DNA from: Hyphomicrobium sp.
GTDB taxonomy: Bacteria; Pseudomonadota; Alphaproteobacteria; Rhizobiales; Hyphomicrobiaceae
Assembly (NCBI GenBank): GCA_030598645.1
Contig: JAUVPN010000074.1
Location: 1-9,835 of the forward strand
Reading direction: 5' to 3'
DNA: 9,835 bases
A model generated the notes under the pieces. It ran no database searches, was not told where the DNA came from, and saw only the letters and a program-made list of their open reading frames with translations. This document shows, in pieces, positions 1 through 6,420 of this stretch. A program made the translations under genes and the position numbers. Position 1 is the first letter of the stretch. Each line of letters starts with the position of its first letter.

Positions 1-261
1 CCAGCGTATGTATGAAATTGAATGAGGATAACGATCAACTCTCGATGCAGTTTTGAAACATTGCGCGACCCGGAAATGGTGTTGAACCGCGCACAATCGG
101 ATCATCCAAACCATGTAAATGACGATCATTGCGGATGAAATCGATCTTCATCCAGGCGCAATCGCCTCCCGCTGAGCTGTCGCGGTAAGGCCGCAGGCGC
201 TCCTCCGGCCGGGCACGACCGCCCTATCCCAACCGCCCGGGCCACGTGTGGCGCATTAATG
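1..261. other. Flank with no firm gene
   Basis: This stretch lies downstream of the leftward MFS gene. The only thing resembling coding is a leftward frame at 35-151. It could start at the ATG at 151 and end with TGA at 35 (38 aa), and the same frame stays open upstream to about position 220. There is no Shine-Dalgarno site at a useful distance, and I recognise nothing in the product. A short inverted repeat, GCCAC-GT-GTGGC, sits at 241-252 just past the MFS stop codon. It has no T-run, so it is a poor terminator candidate. Confidence 0.3.
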
Positions 262-1620
262 TCAGGTTTCCTTCGTCCCGCGTTCGATGGCGAGCCAACC
301 GATGAGCAGGACGGTGAGCATCAATACCGCAGTCGCGAGGAAGACAACGCGGAAATCTTTGGTCATCACGAAAAGCGTCCCGCAGACCGCCATACCGATC
401 GTGCCGCCGAGAAGCTGCGACGTCATGGCAATCCCGCCAGCCTGGCCTTGCTTGCTCGCGGGAACGGCATTCATGATGGCCCGTTGCGGCGGCATGAAGA
501 GAAATGGTGACGCTCCTCCCCAGATGAGCAACGCGGGAAGGAGGAGCCAGTAGTTGTCCCAGACGACGGCAAAGCCGACCCAAAGCAAGGCCAGGCCGGC
601 AGCCGTCAAACCTGCCAGCGTCGGAATGCGCGAGCCTACCCGGTCGGCAAGCCGCCCGGACAATGCGGCCGTGAAAGGCGCCGGCCCGACGGCCGCCACT
701 AAGGCAAGCCCGGCTTCGAGGGGCCTCATATTCAATGCGTTCTGGAGATAGATGGCGCCAAAGACGATGACGGCGATCTTGCTAAATTGTGCGGCAAACA
801 CCACGATGTTACAGGCAGAAAACGTCGCACTGTCGAAGAGATCGACGTCAATCAATGGTGTGGCGATGCGGCGCTCGACCACGGCGAACGTCGCCAGAAG
901 GGCGAGCCCTGCGATCAGCAGCGCCAAGATCGCCGGATCGGACCACCCCCACTCCGGCCCTTGCATGAGGGCAATGACGAACAGGCTAAGCCCACTTACC
1001 AGCAACATGAGACCCAGGTAGTCAAATCTCGCTGTTGCTTGTTCCCTGGGTGGATTAACCCAGGCGGCCGCAACCATCAGCGCAATTCCGGCAGCGATGG
1101 GTGGATTAATCCAGAAAATCCAGCGCCAGGAGAATACGTCGGTGACAAAGCCGCCGATCAGAGGCCCGAGCGCCAAGAATACAGTACCGATCGCGCCATA
1201 GATTCCTAACGCCAATCCACGTTGTTCTTTGGGAAAGGCGATGGTCACCATTGCGATGGAGGAAGGGAAAATGACAGCGGCACCGATGCCCTGAATAGCG
1301 CGCGCCGTAATGAGCCAGGAGCCATTTTGGGCGAAGCCGGCCGCAAGCGAGGCAACGCCGAAGATCACGACACCTAGGATGAAGAGCCGCTTGAGACCAA
1401 TCACGTCGCCGAGCTTTCCGGCGGCCGCAGCTAAACCGGCGAAGACAAGCAAGTAAGCGTTGATCACCCAATGAGCGGCGACCTGGGACAGGCCAAGATC
1501 GCGTTTAACCGATGGCAACGCCACGCCGACCACCGTCTCGTCGAGCAAGATCAGCCCCACGACTCCCCCCATGGCGACAAGGATCCACCACTTTCGATTT
1601 TTGTCATTGAGGATTTGCAT
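262..1620 (-). CDS. MFS drug/solute exporter, DHA2 (EmrB/QacA-like) type
   Basis: This is an inner-membrane proton-coupled exporter of the major facilitator superfamily; its substrate cannot be read from the sequence. The product is about 452 aa and made almost wholly of hydrophobic segments, consistent with 14 helices. Family motifs visible: LDETVVGVALP in helix 1 (about residues 26-36, the D1-type motif of DHA2 exporters), GKLGDVIGLKRLF after helix 2 (motif A, about 68-80), R-x-x-QGIGAA in helix 4 (motif B) and GPLIGG in helix 5 (motif C, about 152-157). A second motif-A-like stretch, SGRLADRVGSR, lies near residue 325 at the start of the second half. I chose the ATG at 1620; the frame also has a GTG directly before it at 1623. 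The upstream Shine-Dalgarno is weak. It is transcribed divergently from arsC across a 242-base gap. That placement alone does not make it an arsenic exporter: known arsenite pumps are ArsB, Acr3 or ArsJ/ArsK types. Confidence 0.93.
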   Translation of the reverse strand: MQILNDKNRKWWILVAMGGVVGLILLDETVVGVALPSVKRDLGLSQVAAHWVINAYLLVFAGLAAAAGKLGDVIGLKRLFILGVVIFGVASLAAGFAQNGSWLITARAIQGIGAAVIFPSSIAMVTIAFPKEQRGLALGIYGAIGTVFLALGPLIGGFVTDVFSWRWIFWINPPIAAGIALMVAAAWVNPPREQATARFDYLGLMLLVSGLSLFVIALMQGPEWGWSDPAILALLIAGLALLATFAVVERRIATPLIDVDLFDSATFSACNIVVFAAQFSKIAVIVFGAIYLQNALNMRPLEAGLALVAAVGPAPFTAALSGRLADRVGSRIPTLAGLTAAGLALLWVGFAVVWDNYWLLLPALLIWGGASPFLFMPPQRAIMNAVPASKQGQAGGIAMTSQLLGGTIGMAVCGTLFVMTKDFRVVFLATAVLMLTVLLIGWLAIERGTKET

Positions 1621-1740
1621 CACTCACGCTGCGGCCCTTTTTGTTCGCTGTAGACCCAATTCATCTGCGCTGTGCCGTCACAGGCGGGTCTGTCCTGGAG
1701 TCTGATTCTGTGTCAGCTACGTGCCAATAGCCTTCATGCG

Positions 1741-1763
1741 CTTGCTCGTGTCGAGTGAGCAAG
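1741..1763. promoter_or_regulatory. Dyad CTTGCTC-N9-GAGCAAG between divergent genes
   Basis: A perfect 7-base inverted repeat (arms 1741-1747 and 1757-1763) with a 9-base spacer lies about midway between the divergent MFS and arsC start codons. The spacing puts the arm centres 16 bases apart, suiting a dimeric helix-turn-helix regulator. It could instead be a chance hairpin. No regulator gene is adjacent, and I could not place -35/-10 boxes with confidence. Confidence 0.35.
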
Positions 1764-1862
1764 ATCGTCTGCTTGGTTCCACGTACTGTCAATTGATGTT
1801 ACGCAGCAAATAGAAAACGGGGCCACCTTAACTTTCGCAACACGCTGCGGATACCTAGCACC

Positions 1863-2219
1863 ATGAGAATCACGATCTATCACAATCCCGCCTGCGGAAC
1901 CTCACGCAATACGCTCGCCACGATCCGCCAGCGCGGCGAGGAGCCCGAGGTTGTCGAGTATTTGAAGACGCCTCCTTCGCGAGAGCGATTGGTCGAGCTG
2001 ATCGCGGCAATGCGCGTCCCCGTACGTGAGGTCTTACGCAAAAAGGGCACGCCATACGATGAGCTTGGTCTCGACGACCCCAAGTGGACCAACGACCAAC
2101 TTATCGACTTGATGATCGCTCACCCCATCCTCATCAACCGGCCGATTGTTGTGACGCCCAAAGGGGTGCGCCTCTGCCGCCCATCAGAGGTGGTGCTTGA
2201 GATCCTTCCCGAAGGATGA
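1863..2219 (+). CDS. arsC: Arsenate reductase, glutaredoxin-coupled ArsC family
   Basis: This cytosolic enzyme reduces arsenate to arsenite using glutathione and glutaredoxin. It is 118 aa and closely resembles plasmid R773 ArsC through most of its length. The active-site segment HNPACGTSRN places the catalytic cysteine at residue 11 (Cys12 in R773). The three arginines that bind the oxyanion in R773 (60, 94, 107) correspond to Arg59 in VLRKK, Arg93 in INRPIVV and Arg106 in RLCRPSE, so all key residues are present. It is about 20 residues shorter at the C-terminus than R773 ArsC (141 aa), a tail outside the catalytic core. The start is the ATG at 1863; the preceding bases lack a strong Shine-Dalgarno. 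No arsR, arsB/acr3 or arsH lies in the window, so the gene stands alone, divergent from an MFS exporter and followed by its own terminator. The ArsC-like family also contains Spx and YffB, but the intact active site favours ArsC. Confidence 0.93.
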   Translation: MRITIYHNPACGTSRNTLATIRQRGEEPEVVEYLKTPPSRERLVELIAAMRVPVREVLRKKGTPYDELGLDDPKWTNDQLIDLMIAHPILINRPIVVTPKGVRLCRPSEVVLEILPEG

Positions 2220-2301
2220 ATTGGCTGGTCTGTGTAGGAGAACGGCTGGGTGGCGATCGACATGTTCGCGCGACGGCGGTCTGTGGTGGACATAATAACT
2301 T

Positions 2302-2331
2302 GCGCCCGGCCGCTTGGCCGGGCGCCTTTTT
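2302..2331 (+). terminator. Intrinsic terminator after arsC
   Basis: A perfect 10-bp GC stem (GCGCCCGGCC / GGCCGGGCGC) with a 4-base GCTT loop is followed by C and then TTTTT. It lies 83 bases after the arsC stop codon. The T-run is on the plus strand only, so it ends rightward transcription from arsC. Confidence 0.9.
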
Positions 2332-2361
2332 AATGCTCCCCGGGGCAAGCAAGGCAGCGCT

Positions 2362-2978
2362 TTATTCGATTTCTGGGCGGCGCAGGAACAGCCAAGCGGC
2401 AGCCCAAAGGTTTAGCATCACGAAGAACGGGACGATCACGGTCAGCGCCAGCGCCATTGGGTAAACGAGCAGTGCTTCGCTGGCGGGCGGCCCCTCAAAC
2501 ACCTGCAACGCCCCCGGCAGGCCCATTTGCACAAGTGGCCCCGCCGGCAGGGCGACCACGGCAAAGCCAAGCAGGTTCCAATGGGCTAGTCCGCGCCAGC
2601 CGATCGCACCGCGCCGGATTGCCACGCGATCCATGGAGCCGACAAGCCGAATAATAGGTCGGTGATGCCGACGCCGAGTTCGAAATGGAGCGGGAACGCG
2701 CCCTGCATCGTTTTGATCAAGGTTCCCAGCGCGGTTATGCGCACAGCCTGGACATAGACGAGCCATTGCGGCGGCGTCACATCGAGAATGCCAACCAGTG
2801 CGTGCCGAAAGTCGCGGGAAATTGCGAGTGCGATGCCAACGATGGCAAACGGGACGAGCGGCAACCACAATCCAGGCATCCATTTCAGCAGTCCCGACGC
2901 CAAATAGGTGCCACTCGACGCAAGATGGGCACTCAAAACCGCCCAGGCCACGAGAATGGCCAGGACCGCCCAAGTCAC
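2362..2978 (-). pseudogene. Polytopic membrane protein of unknown function, frameshifted
   Basis: Two overlapping leftward frames together make one membrane protein of about 205 aa. The N-terminal part begins at a GTG at 2978 (MTWAVLAILVAW) and reads through several hydrophobic helices to a conserved-looking GVGITDLLFGLSAPWIAWQ. In that frame it then ends early at 2586. The C-terminal part (RGAIGWRGLAHWNLLGF onward, more helices, ending at 2362) lies in the other frame. A single missing base at about 2610-2635 explains the switch. The join resembles a known family of hypothetical membrane proteins in which a 'G-x-G-D-x-x-x-G-L' helix is followed by an 'R-G-x-x-x-x-x-x-x-W-N-x-x-G' helix; this is recalled from general knowledge, not searched. 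The GTG start overlaps the stop of the small upstream frame by GTGA, typical of translational coupling. A sequencing error is the main alternative to true decay. Confidence 0.65.
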
Positions 2979-3084
2979 GAGCCGCTCACTGCGTGTGAGG
3001 CACTACGGCGCTCGGCGCGGAGCGCCAGCCAGCCGACGAACCCGAAAAGTCCGGCAATCAGGAACGGGATGGTCGAAACTGCAT
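2975..3084 (-). pseudogene. Small membrane protein upstream of the 2362-2978 gene, frameshifted near its start
   Basis: A leftward frame ends with TGA at 2975, overlapping the GTG start of the next gene by four bases. It encodes a short hydrophobic helix (TIPFLIAGLFGFVGWLALR) and a charged tail (AERRSASHAVSGS). The frame is open back to 3166 but has no ATG, GTG or TTG start. A well-placed Shine-Dalgarno (GAAGGG, 8-base spacing) and ATG do occur at 3084, but one frame off: that reading stops after eight codons. Inserting a single base near 3072-3076 would join the good start to the good body and give a protein of about 36 aa. This mirrors the single-base loss in the gene behind it. Function is unknown. 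Confidence 0.45.
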
Positions 3085-3558
3085 CTTCACATCCCTTCAG
3101 GTGTTTATGTGCCGTAGCCGCCCGCCGGACGCCATGGGCGCCTCGATTGATAAGGCGCTGAGCACGTTAGTTTACTCAAGCGAGGCCGTGTTAAAGTTTC
3201 ATTAACCAAATCAGCGCCAGCTCTGGCTAAGCAAAGGGGCGGTGATGATTGATGCAAAAAGCACTTTACAGACTTGAAGACCATCTTTTCTACAGCGCCG
3301 CTGTGATGTCACCATGCAACCGGCAGCGGCTGCTCCTCTTAGCGAGCCGAACGTTGGGCACCATCGGAGATTTCTTAGATCTCCTGCGACCAAAGGGTCG
3401 CTCGAATCCTGCTCGGTGATGTTTGGACCGGGTCTGTACTGTTGGCCAGCGCCGCGCGGCTCATCGCCAAGGATCGTCTGGCGAAGCGCCCTGATCCATC
3501 CCTAAAGTTAGCAACTTCAGCTGCCTGCAAAACCCGCTCGTCATGACGAGCAACACTA
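3085..3558. other. Region without a convincing gene
   Basis: No gene here is well supported. A rightward 37-aa frame at 3306-3419 (ATG, ending RPKGRSNPAR) looks somewhat protein-like but has no Shine-Dalgarno. Another rightward frame, 3379-3546, stays open for 55 codons (containing VLLASAARLIAKDRLAKRP) without any ATG start. The two overlap in different frames and could be pieces of one decayed gene, but I recognise neither. Confidence 0.3.
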
Positions 3559-3586
3559 AGCCCGCCAAGGATTGCCTTGGCGGGCT
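3559..3586. terminator. Long perfect hairpin, possible terminator of the leftward 52-aa gene
   Basis: A perfect 12-bp stem (AGCCCGCCAAGG / CCTTGGCGGGCT) has a 4-base ATTG loop. It lies 36 bases past the stop of the leftward gene at 3622-3780, where a terminator would be expected. The sequence after it on the minus strand, TTAGTGTTG, is only mildly T-rich, so termination may be weak, or the element may be a processed 3' end. Confidence 0.55.
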
Positions 3587-3621
3587 GTCGGTGTGTTTAG
3601 GTTCGAAGAATTTGCTCAGTG

Positions 3622-3780
3622 TCAATTCACGTCGTTCTCTGACAAGAGCCCGTGCTTGATCAGCTCCTCGCGAGTCATGACGCGGTCGGTCAAGAGCTTC
3701 TCAGCCGTTGCCTTACGCTGCGCCTTTACCTTCTCAGCAAACTTCAAAAGTTCAGCCATGGTTGGTATTGGCAGCCCCAT
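3622..3780 (-). CDS. Small conserved-looking hypothetical protein (52 aa)
   Basis: This is a short, charged, largely helical protein with no membrane segment and no signal peptide. Its C-terminal half contains RVMTREELIKHGLLSENDVN, which has the feel of a small helical binding or adaptor protein, but I do not recognise a family. I chose the ATG at 3780 because GGGG lies 7 bases upstream. An adjoining ATG at 3783 and an internal ATG at 3759 (MAELLKFAEKVKAQR) are also possible. The internal start would overlap, as ATGGCTGA, the end of a long leftward open frame that ends at 3752. A 12-bp hairpin lies just downstream. The coding call rests on codon sense, the start context and the hairpin. Confidence 0.6.
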   Translation of the reverse strand: MGLPIPTMAELLKFAEKVKAQRKATAEKLLTDRVMTREELIKHGLLSENDVN

Positions 3781-4297
3781 CATCGATCCCCGCTTCTGTC
3801 CACACAGCGTGGGTGTTTAAGAGAGTCTCAGGTAGTATAGAAGTGGCATGAACGCACTCTTCCCCAGCCTTCGTATGCCCTCTCCAGTTGTACAGCATGT
3901 TCAGGGTCGTGTTTGGGTAGGCGCTGTTAAATCGAAATGCTTGAAACTCAGCGACAGCTATGTCGCCTTCGCTTTCTTCGCTCTATCGCTTGAGTCTTTC
4001 ATTCGCCTCTTAGAGAGACGATTCGATCTCAAGCACTTTGCGGACGTTGGCAATAGCACGCCTATTTTCGCGTTTCCAAGCGGCGGCGTGCGCCGATTGA
4101 TGCTTCAGAGCATCACCATTTGGAAAATCAAGCGCCTGATCGCCGACATCGTCGCTTGGCGGCTTCCCGTCGGCCCTCAGAAGATGCACAAGACAGGGGC
4201 CAAGACCGGTAAGGCGGCTAAGATGAGTTGGACGCTGTATCGAACTTGCTCTGATCCCGATTAGCGCCACACTCCTCGTTGTACTCGCGCGTGCCAA
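3752..4297 (-). pseudogene. Possible decayed gene with two nonsense codons
   Basis: One leftward frame runs from about 4297 to a TGA at 3752 and is broken only by TAA at 4010-4012 and TAG near 3983. Between and around those stops the translation is rich in charged helix (WKRENRRAIANVRKVLEIESSL, then EANERLKR, then SEESEGDIAVAEFQAF). Each stop could come from a single C-to-T change in a glutamine codon. The frame ends across the internal start of the next leftward gene, as coupled genes do. Against this, the same triplets read on the plus strand give an uninterrupted 138-codon frame (3848-4264). In such a codon-for-codon antisense arrangement, a real gene on one strand keeps the other mostly open. 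Purines at codon position 1 slightly favour this strand; GC at position 3 slightly favours the other. The start is undefined. Confidence 0.3.
3848..4264 (+). CDS. Doubtful hypothetical protein (138 aa), antisense to a competing frame
   Basis: This rightward frame is open for 138 codons from an ATG at 3848. The product has a hydrophobic, Phe-rich middle (YVAFAFFALSLESF) and a lysine-rich tail, but no domain I recognise. The start has only a weak AGAAGTGG upstream. It reads exactly the same triplets as the leftward frame at 3752-4297, so its openness may be a by-product of that gene. GC is about 54% at codon position 1 and 62% at position 3, a weak coding signal. Only one of the two frames is likely to be real, and I cannot decide which. 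Confidence 0.25.
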   Translation: MNALFPSLRMPSPVVQHVQGRVWVGAVKSKCLKLSDSYVAFAFFALSLESFIRLLERRFDLKHFADVGNSTPIFAFPSGGVRRLMLQSITIWKIKRLIADIVAWRLPVGPQKMHKTGAKTGKAAKMSWTLYRTCSDPD

Positions 4298-4409
4298 TTT
4301 GCATCGTGTCGATGCCGTCAGTCACCGCCACCCCGGTTCTCATCACTGGCGCGTACGAACCGTGCGACTTGAGAAAACGGTAGAAGGCACAGGGGGAAAG
4401 GGGTCATCA

Positions 4410-4625
4410 ATGATCTGCGATACGCTCCTACAGGTCTTCAAGAACACGTCCTTTGAAGACATGGTCGAGATTTACGTCCGCGAAGACGCGAACATCGACA
4501 CCTATTATTACCAAGCAAACGCACACCGCGCGATTAAGAGTGATTTTTATCAGATCGGGGTGATGCTGTTTGGTAATCGGTGGGCCAGCGATCCCGACGT
4601 GAAGGAGATTGCAGGCTACCGGTGA
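4410..4625 (+). CDS. Hypothetical protein (71 aa)
   Basis: This is a small soluble protein with no signal peptide or membrane helix. It is acidic in the middle (EDMVEIYVREDANIDTYYY) and ends with a stretch around GVMLFGNRWASDPDVKEIAGYR. The reading frame is open further upstream, but the ATG at 4410 is preceded by a purine-rich Shine-Dalgarno region (GGGGGAAAGGGG) at good distance, and the residues before it look non-coding. I do not recognise the family. It stands alone: the next ~600 bases have no recognisable gene. Confidence 0.6.
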   Translation: MICDTLLQVFKNTSFEDMVEIYVREDANIDTYYYQANAHRAIKSDFYQIGVMLFGNRWASDPDVKEIAGYR

Positions 4626-4806
4626 TGACTAGTTAGATCTTCGGCGCCACGCGCCACGAAACATTAGCGCACATCGCCGGCCTCGTGATCGCGAGCGCCA
4701 GCGTTGTCCCGATGATGGTAATCGCGAGCGCGCTAGGCCTAGACGGTGAAGCGCGCTCACAGACATCCGGCCGGGCCGTTCGTCGTTCTTGCGCAGTCGT
4801 ACCAAG

Positions 4807-4842
4807 AAAAAGGGCGCCGGTCCGGGGGGGGACCACGCGCCC
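4807..4842 (-). terminator. Intrinsic terminator on the minus strand
   Basis: Arms GGGCGC (4812-4817) and GCGCCC (4837-4842), with an inner stem GGTCC/GGACC (4819-4823 and 4830-4834) around a G-run, are followed on the minus strand by TTTTT (4811-4807). The form is classic for leftward transcription. No convincing leftward gene is seen upstream of it, so it may mark a lost gene or a small RNA. Confidence 0.6.
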
Positions 4843-4996
4843 ATCAACTGCCACCTGCCCTGGGGGAAAAGGGCGATCCTCCGCGAGGGAACCGGAGGAG
4901 GGGTGGCTGACTCTCATATAGGATCGGATCTGCGCGTTTCATTGCGACACTTTGGCACCCGCGCCGGGTCGGCTGCCCCGCCTGATTTTTCGCCGA

Positions 4997-5012
4997 TTCT
5001 TGATCTCAAGAA
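4997..5012. promoter_or_regulatory. Perfect dyad TTCTTGA-TC-TCAAGAA
   Basis: Two perfect 7-base arms with a 2-base centre. The near-absent loop favours a protein-binding dyad over an RNA hairpin. It lies about 240 bases before the 63-aa gene, with no assigned promoter. No known operator consensus matches it that I can name. Confidence 0.25.
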
Positions 5013-5250
5013 GGGCACCGGAGAGGCCGGTCTATGCTCCCCGGGTCTTTCTCGAGCCTTGTCGCTTGGAGCTGCCAACGCGTCGTGAATGACCTCTGTA
5101 AGCCCCCGAAGGACATTCTGGAATCGGGCCCGCGCGAGTACTGTTACTGAGGATTGAGAGTAGAGTAGAGGTCTTCGCGCGGAGTCGATGCGTCTCCTGG
5201 CCGGTCCCGGCCCTAAGCGAAACGGCGCGAGGAATTTAGGAGGCGGCGCC

Positions 5251-5442
5251 ATGGATCAGGTCATATCCGCGGAAGTGGACGGAGAAACGTTTGCCGGCAG
5301 ATATGAGGTAAAGTCCGGCTGCGTGATCGTTCGCTATGTCCGGACTGATGGTCACTTCGCGCAAAAAACCGCACCGGTCGGTGCCAGCGCGGAGGAGACC
5401 GCCCGCACACTGCTGCGCGAACTGGTGCTTGAAGTCGGTTGA
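5251..5442 (+). CDS. Small hypothetical protein (63 aa)
   Basis: The start at 5251 is well supported by TTAGGAGG upstream (spacing about 7). The product is soluble. Its N-terminal half alternates like beta strands (VISAEVDGETFAGRYEVKSG, then CVIVRYVR), and the C-terminal half is an amphipathic helix (AEETARTLLRELVLE, about residues 47-61). Such short beta-plus-helix proteins are common hypotheticals in Rhizobiales; I do not know a function. The frame is open upstream of 5251, but the strong ribosome binding site decides the start. Confidence 0.75.
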   Translation: MDQVISAEVDGETFAGRYEVKSGCVIVRYVRTDGHFAQKTAPVGASAEETARTLLRELVLEVG

Positions 5443-5495
5443 GCCGCGCACAACGCACGACGCGTTCATCTTCAAGATGTAGCGATACCTGGCGA

Positions 5496-5720
5496 TTAGT
5501 GGTTCTTACGATGGCGTCCGAAAAGCCGCCACTTCGTATGTGTCTTCCTGTAAGTCACCGGACGGGTGAAGAGTTTCTTGGTGCGGGTCATCATGTGGGT
5601 GAGGTAGCAGCCCTTTCGCACACCGTGATCGCCGCGCATGCCACCAGCTTGTGCGGTTGCGGAAAAGGTTAGCACCGCTAATGTGGCCACCGTGACAGCA
5701 GCCATCAGCCGCTTTGACAT
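5496..5720 (-). CDS. Small secreted basic protein (74 aa)
   Basis: It has a typical Sec signal peptide: MSKR, then a hydrophobic core (LMAAVTVATLAVLTFSA), then a probable cleavage after residue 25 (AQA|GG). The mature part is about 49 residues, strongly basic (many K, R and H), with one cysteine at 38 and a THMMTRTKKLFTRPVTYRKT segment. It is probably periplasmic. The ATG at 5720 has GGGAGA about 6 bases upstream; an earlier in-frame ATG at 5750 would put ten extra residues before the signal peptide and is less likely. It faces the rightward 63-aa gene tail to tail (53 bases apart). Function is unknown. Confidence 0.75.
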   Translation of the reverse strand: MSKRLMAAVTVATLAVLTFSATAQAGGMRGDHGVRKGCYLTHMMTRTKKLFTRPVTYRKTHTKWRLFGRHRKNH

Positions 5721-6034
5721 CTTAATTCTCCCAATTGCAATGCAGAACAAAACACATGAGTTTGAGCAAGCTAGCTCACGCTCAGTTAGCGATGCCTAGA
5801 GCGGCCAAGTCATCCTGTTCTTGGGAGTTTGGTAAGCAGGTAAGGCTAAGAATGCGTGATTAAGTGTCCCGAAGCAGCCAATCGCGGCGCGATGTGATGC
5901 CTAGTGGCCAAGGATGACCCCTGGCGTGAGGATCTGCTCACGCACGTAGAAAGCCCAGCCAATCGTTATTAGCTGGGCTTCAACACGCGCGATCTGCGGT
6001 GCCTTGAAATTATTCCCCCAGGCCGGACCTGGAG
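5721..6034. other. Intergenic region with hairpins between two leftward genes
   Basis: No gene is seen. Structural elements: TGAGC-N6-GCTCA at 5763-5778 in the upstream region of the secreted protein; a hairpin GCGTGAG-GATCTG-CTCACGC at 5924-5943; and a terminator-like hairpin at 5951-5980 behind the RHH gene. GATGCCTAG followed closely by GGCCAAG occurs twice (5791 and 5896), too short to call a repeat. Confidence 0.4.
5951..5980 (-). terminator. Terminator hairpin behind the RHH gene
   Basis: A perfect 9-bp stem, AAGCCCAGC / GCTGGGCTT, has a 12-base loop. Read leftward it ends GGGCTTTCT, a short T-rich tail, suiting termination of the leftward RHH gene about 55 bases after its stop. Confidence 0.6.
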
Positions 6035-6050
6035 CTATTGGGGAATTTTT
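6012..6050. terminator. Nested hairpin overlapping the RHH stop codon, with T-run on the plus strand
   Basis: The outer stem ATTCCCC (6012-6018) pairs with GGGGAAT (6040-6046); the inner stem CCAGG-CCGGA-CCTGG spans 6018-6032. TTTTT follows at 6046-6050 on the plus strand, so the T-run serves rightward transcription. That could block read-through into the antisense of the RHH gene. It overlaps the RHH stop codon at 6035-6037. Confidence 0.45.
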
Positions 6051-6178
6051 GCGTGAGCATCCCAAATCAGGCGCTTAATGACCTCGGTCCGCGAGGGTAT
6101 CGTGGGATGGGCCCGGCGTAGATTGTCCAATTGCTTCAGGGTGTCAGCGTCCAAGCCGACGGAAACTGTATGATCCAC
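6035..6178 (-). CDS. Ribbon-helix-helix (CopG/Arc-type) DNA-binding protein, 47 aa
   Basis: This small protein has the size and pattern of a ribbon-helix-helix repressor, which binds DNA as a dimer through a paired N-terminal beta strand. The strand is TVSVGLD (residues 4-10), helix A is ADTLKQLDNLRRAH (11-24), and the turn and helix B are PSRTEVIKRLIWDAH (28-42). The S-R-T/S-E-V-I-K motif at the start of helix B is typical of the family. It starts with GTG at 6178, supported by AGAAGGAG about 9 bases upstream. It ends at TAG (6035) and is followed by one or two terminator-like hairpins. Proteins of this size may be antitoxins or autoregulators, but no toxin gene is adjacent, so a toxin-antitoxin role is not supported. 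Its target is unknown; the dyads nearby at 6302-6316 and 5924-5943 are candidates. Confidence 0.75.
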   Translation of the reverse strand: MDHTVSVGLDADTLKQLDNLRRAHPTIPSRTEVIKRLIWDAHAKIPQ

Positions 6179-6301
6179 TTGAGTGCTCCTTCTTGTGAGT
6201 GTCGCAGTGTTAAGCTCACCTTGATGAGTAGCGCTTGTGACTGGAAGAAGCTGTTCCCTGCGTGACGCGGTGAGTGGGGAGGGGATGGGCGCACATAACT
6301 C

Positions 6302-6316
6302 CCGTAATTTTTACGG
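6302..6316. promoter_or_regulatory. Dyad CCGTAA-TTT-TTACGG upstream of the methyltransferase gene
   Basis: Perfect 6-base arms with a 3-base centre lie 105 bases before the methyltransferase start and 124 bases before the divergent RHH gene. The position between divergent genes suits an operator, perhaps for the RHH protein. It is short enough to occur by chance. Confidence 0.3.
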
Positions 6317-6420
6317 AGCTTTCGCGGTCGCTGCCTTGGTATCTGAGGTCGTCGCCTTCCCGATGTAACAATAGCAAAAGAAAAGGAGCTCTCTGGTAAG
6401 AGCCGGGGAGCTGGCGGCGA

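Larger units (their letters stand above)
4626..5250. other. 600-base region without a recognisable gene
   Basis: Several frames are open here by virtue of GC content, but none has a good start plus a protein-like product. Bases 4638-4760 read rightward as a hydrophobic stretch (HIAGLVIASASVVPMMVIASALG) that begins just after a stop and has no good start, so it may be a remnant. A leftward frame at 4914-5252 is proline- and arginine-rich and looks like a shadow. Clear structural elements are a leftward terminator (4807-4842), the dyad TTCTTGA-TC-TCAAGAA (4997-5012) and GGCCGG-TC-CCGGCC (5199-5212). Confidence 0.4.

Noticed and set aside
5101..5135. GTAAGCCCCCGAAGGACATT resembling an IS66-type terminal repeat
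   Set aside because: Only the GTAAGC start matches what I recall. There is no matching inverted copy and no transposase remnant nearby.
4914..5252. Leftward 112-aa open frame
   Set aside because: Pro/Arg/Ala-rich composition typical of GC-driven open frames, with no recognisable motif. Its start overlaps the ribosome binding site of the 63-aa gene on the other strand. The terminator at 4807-4842 is the only point in its favour.
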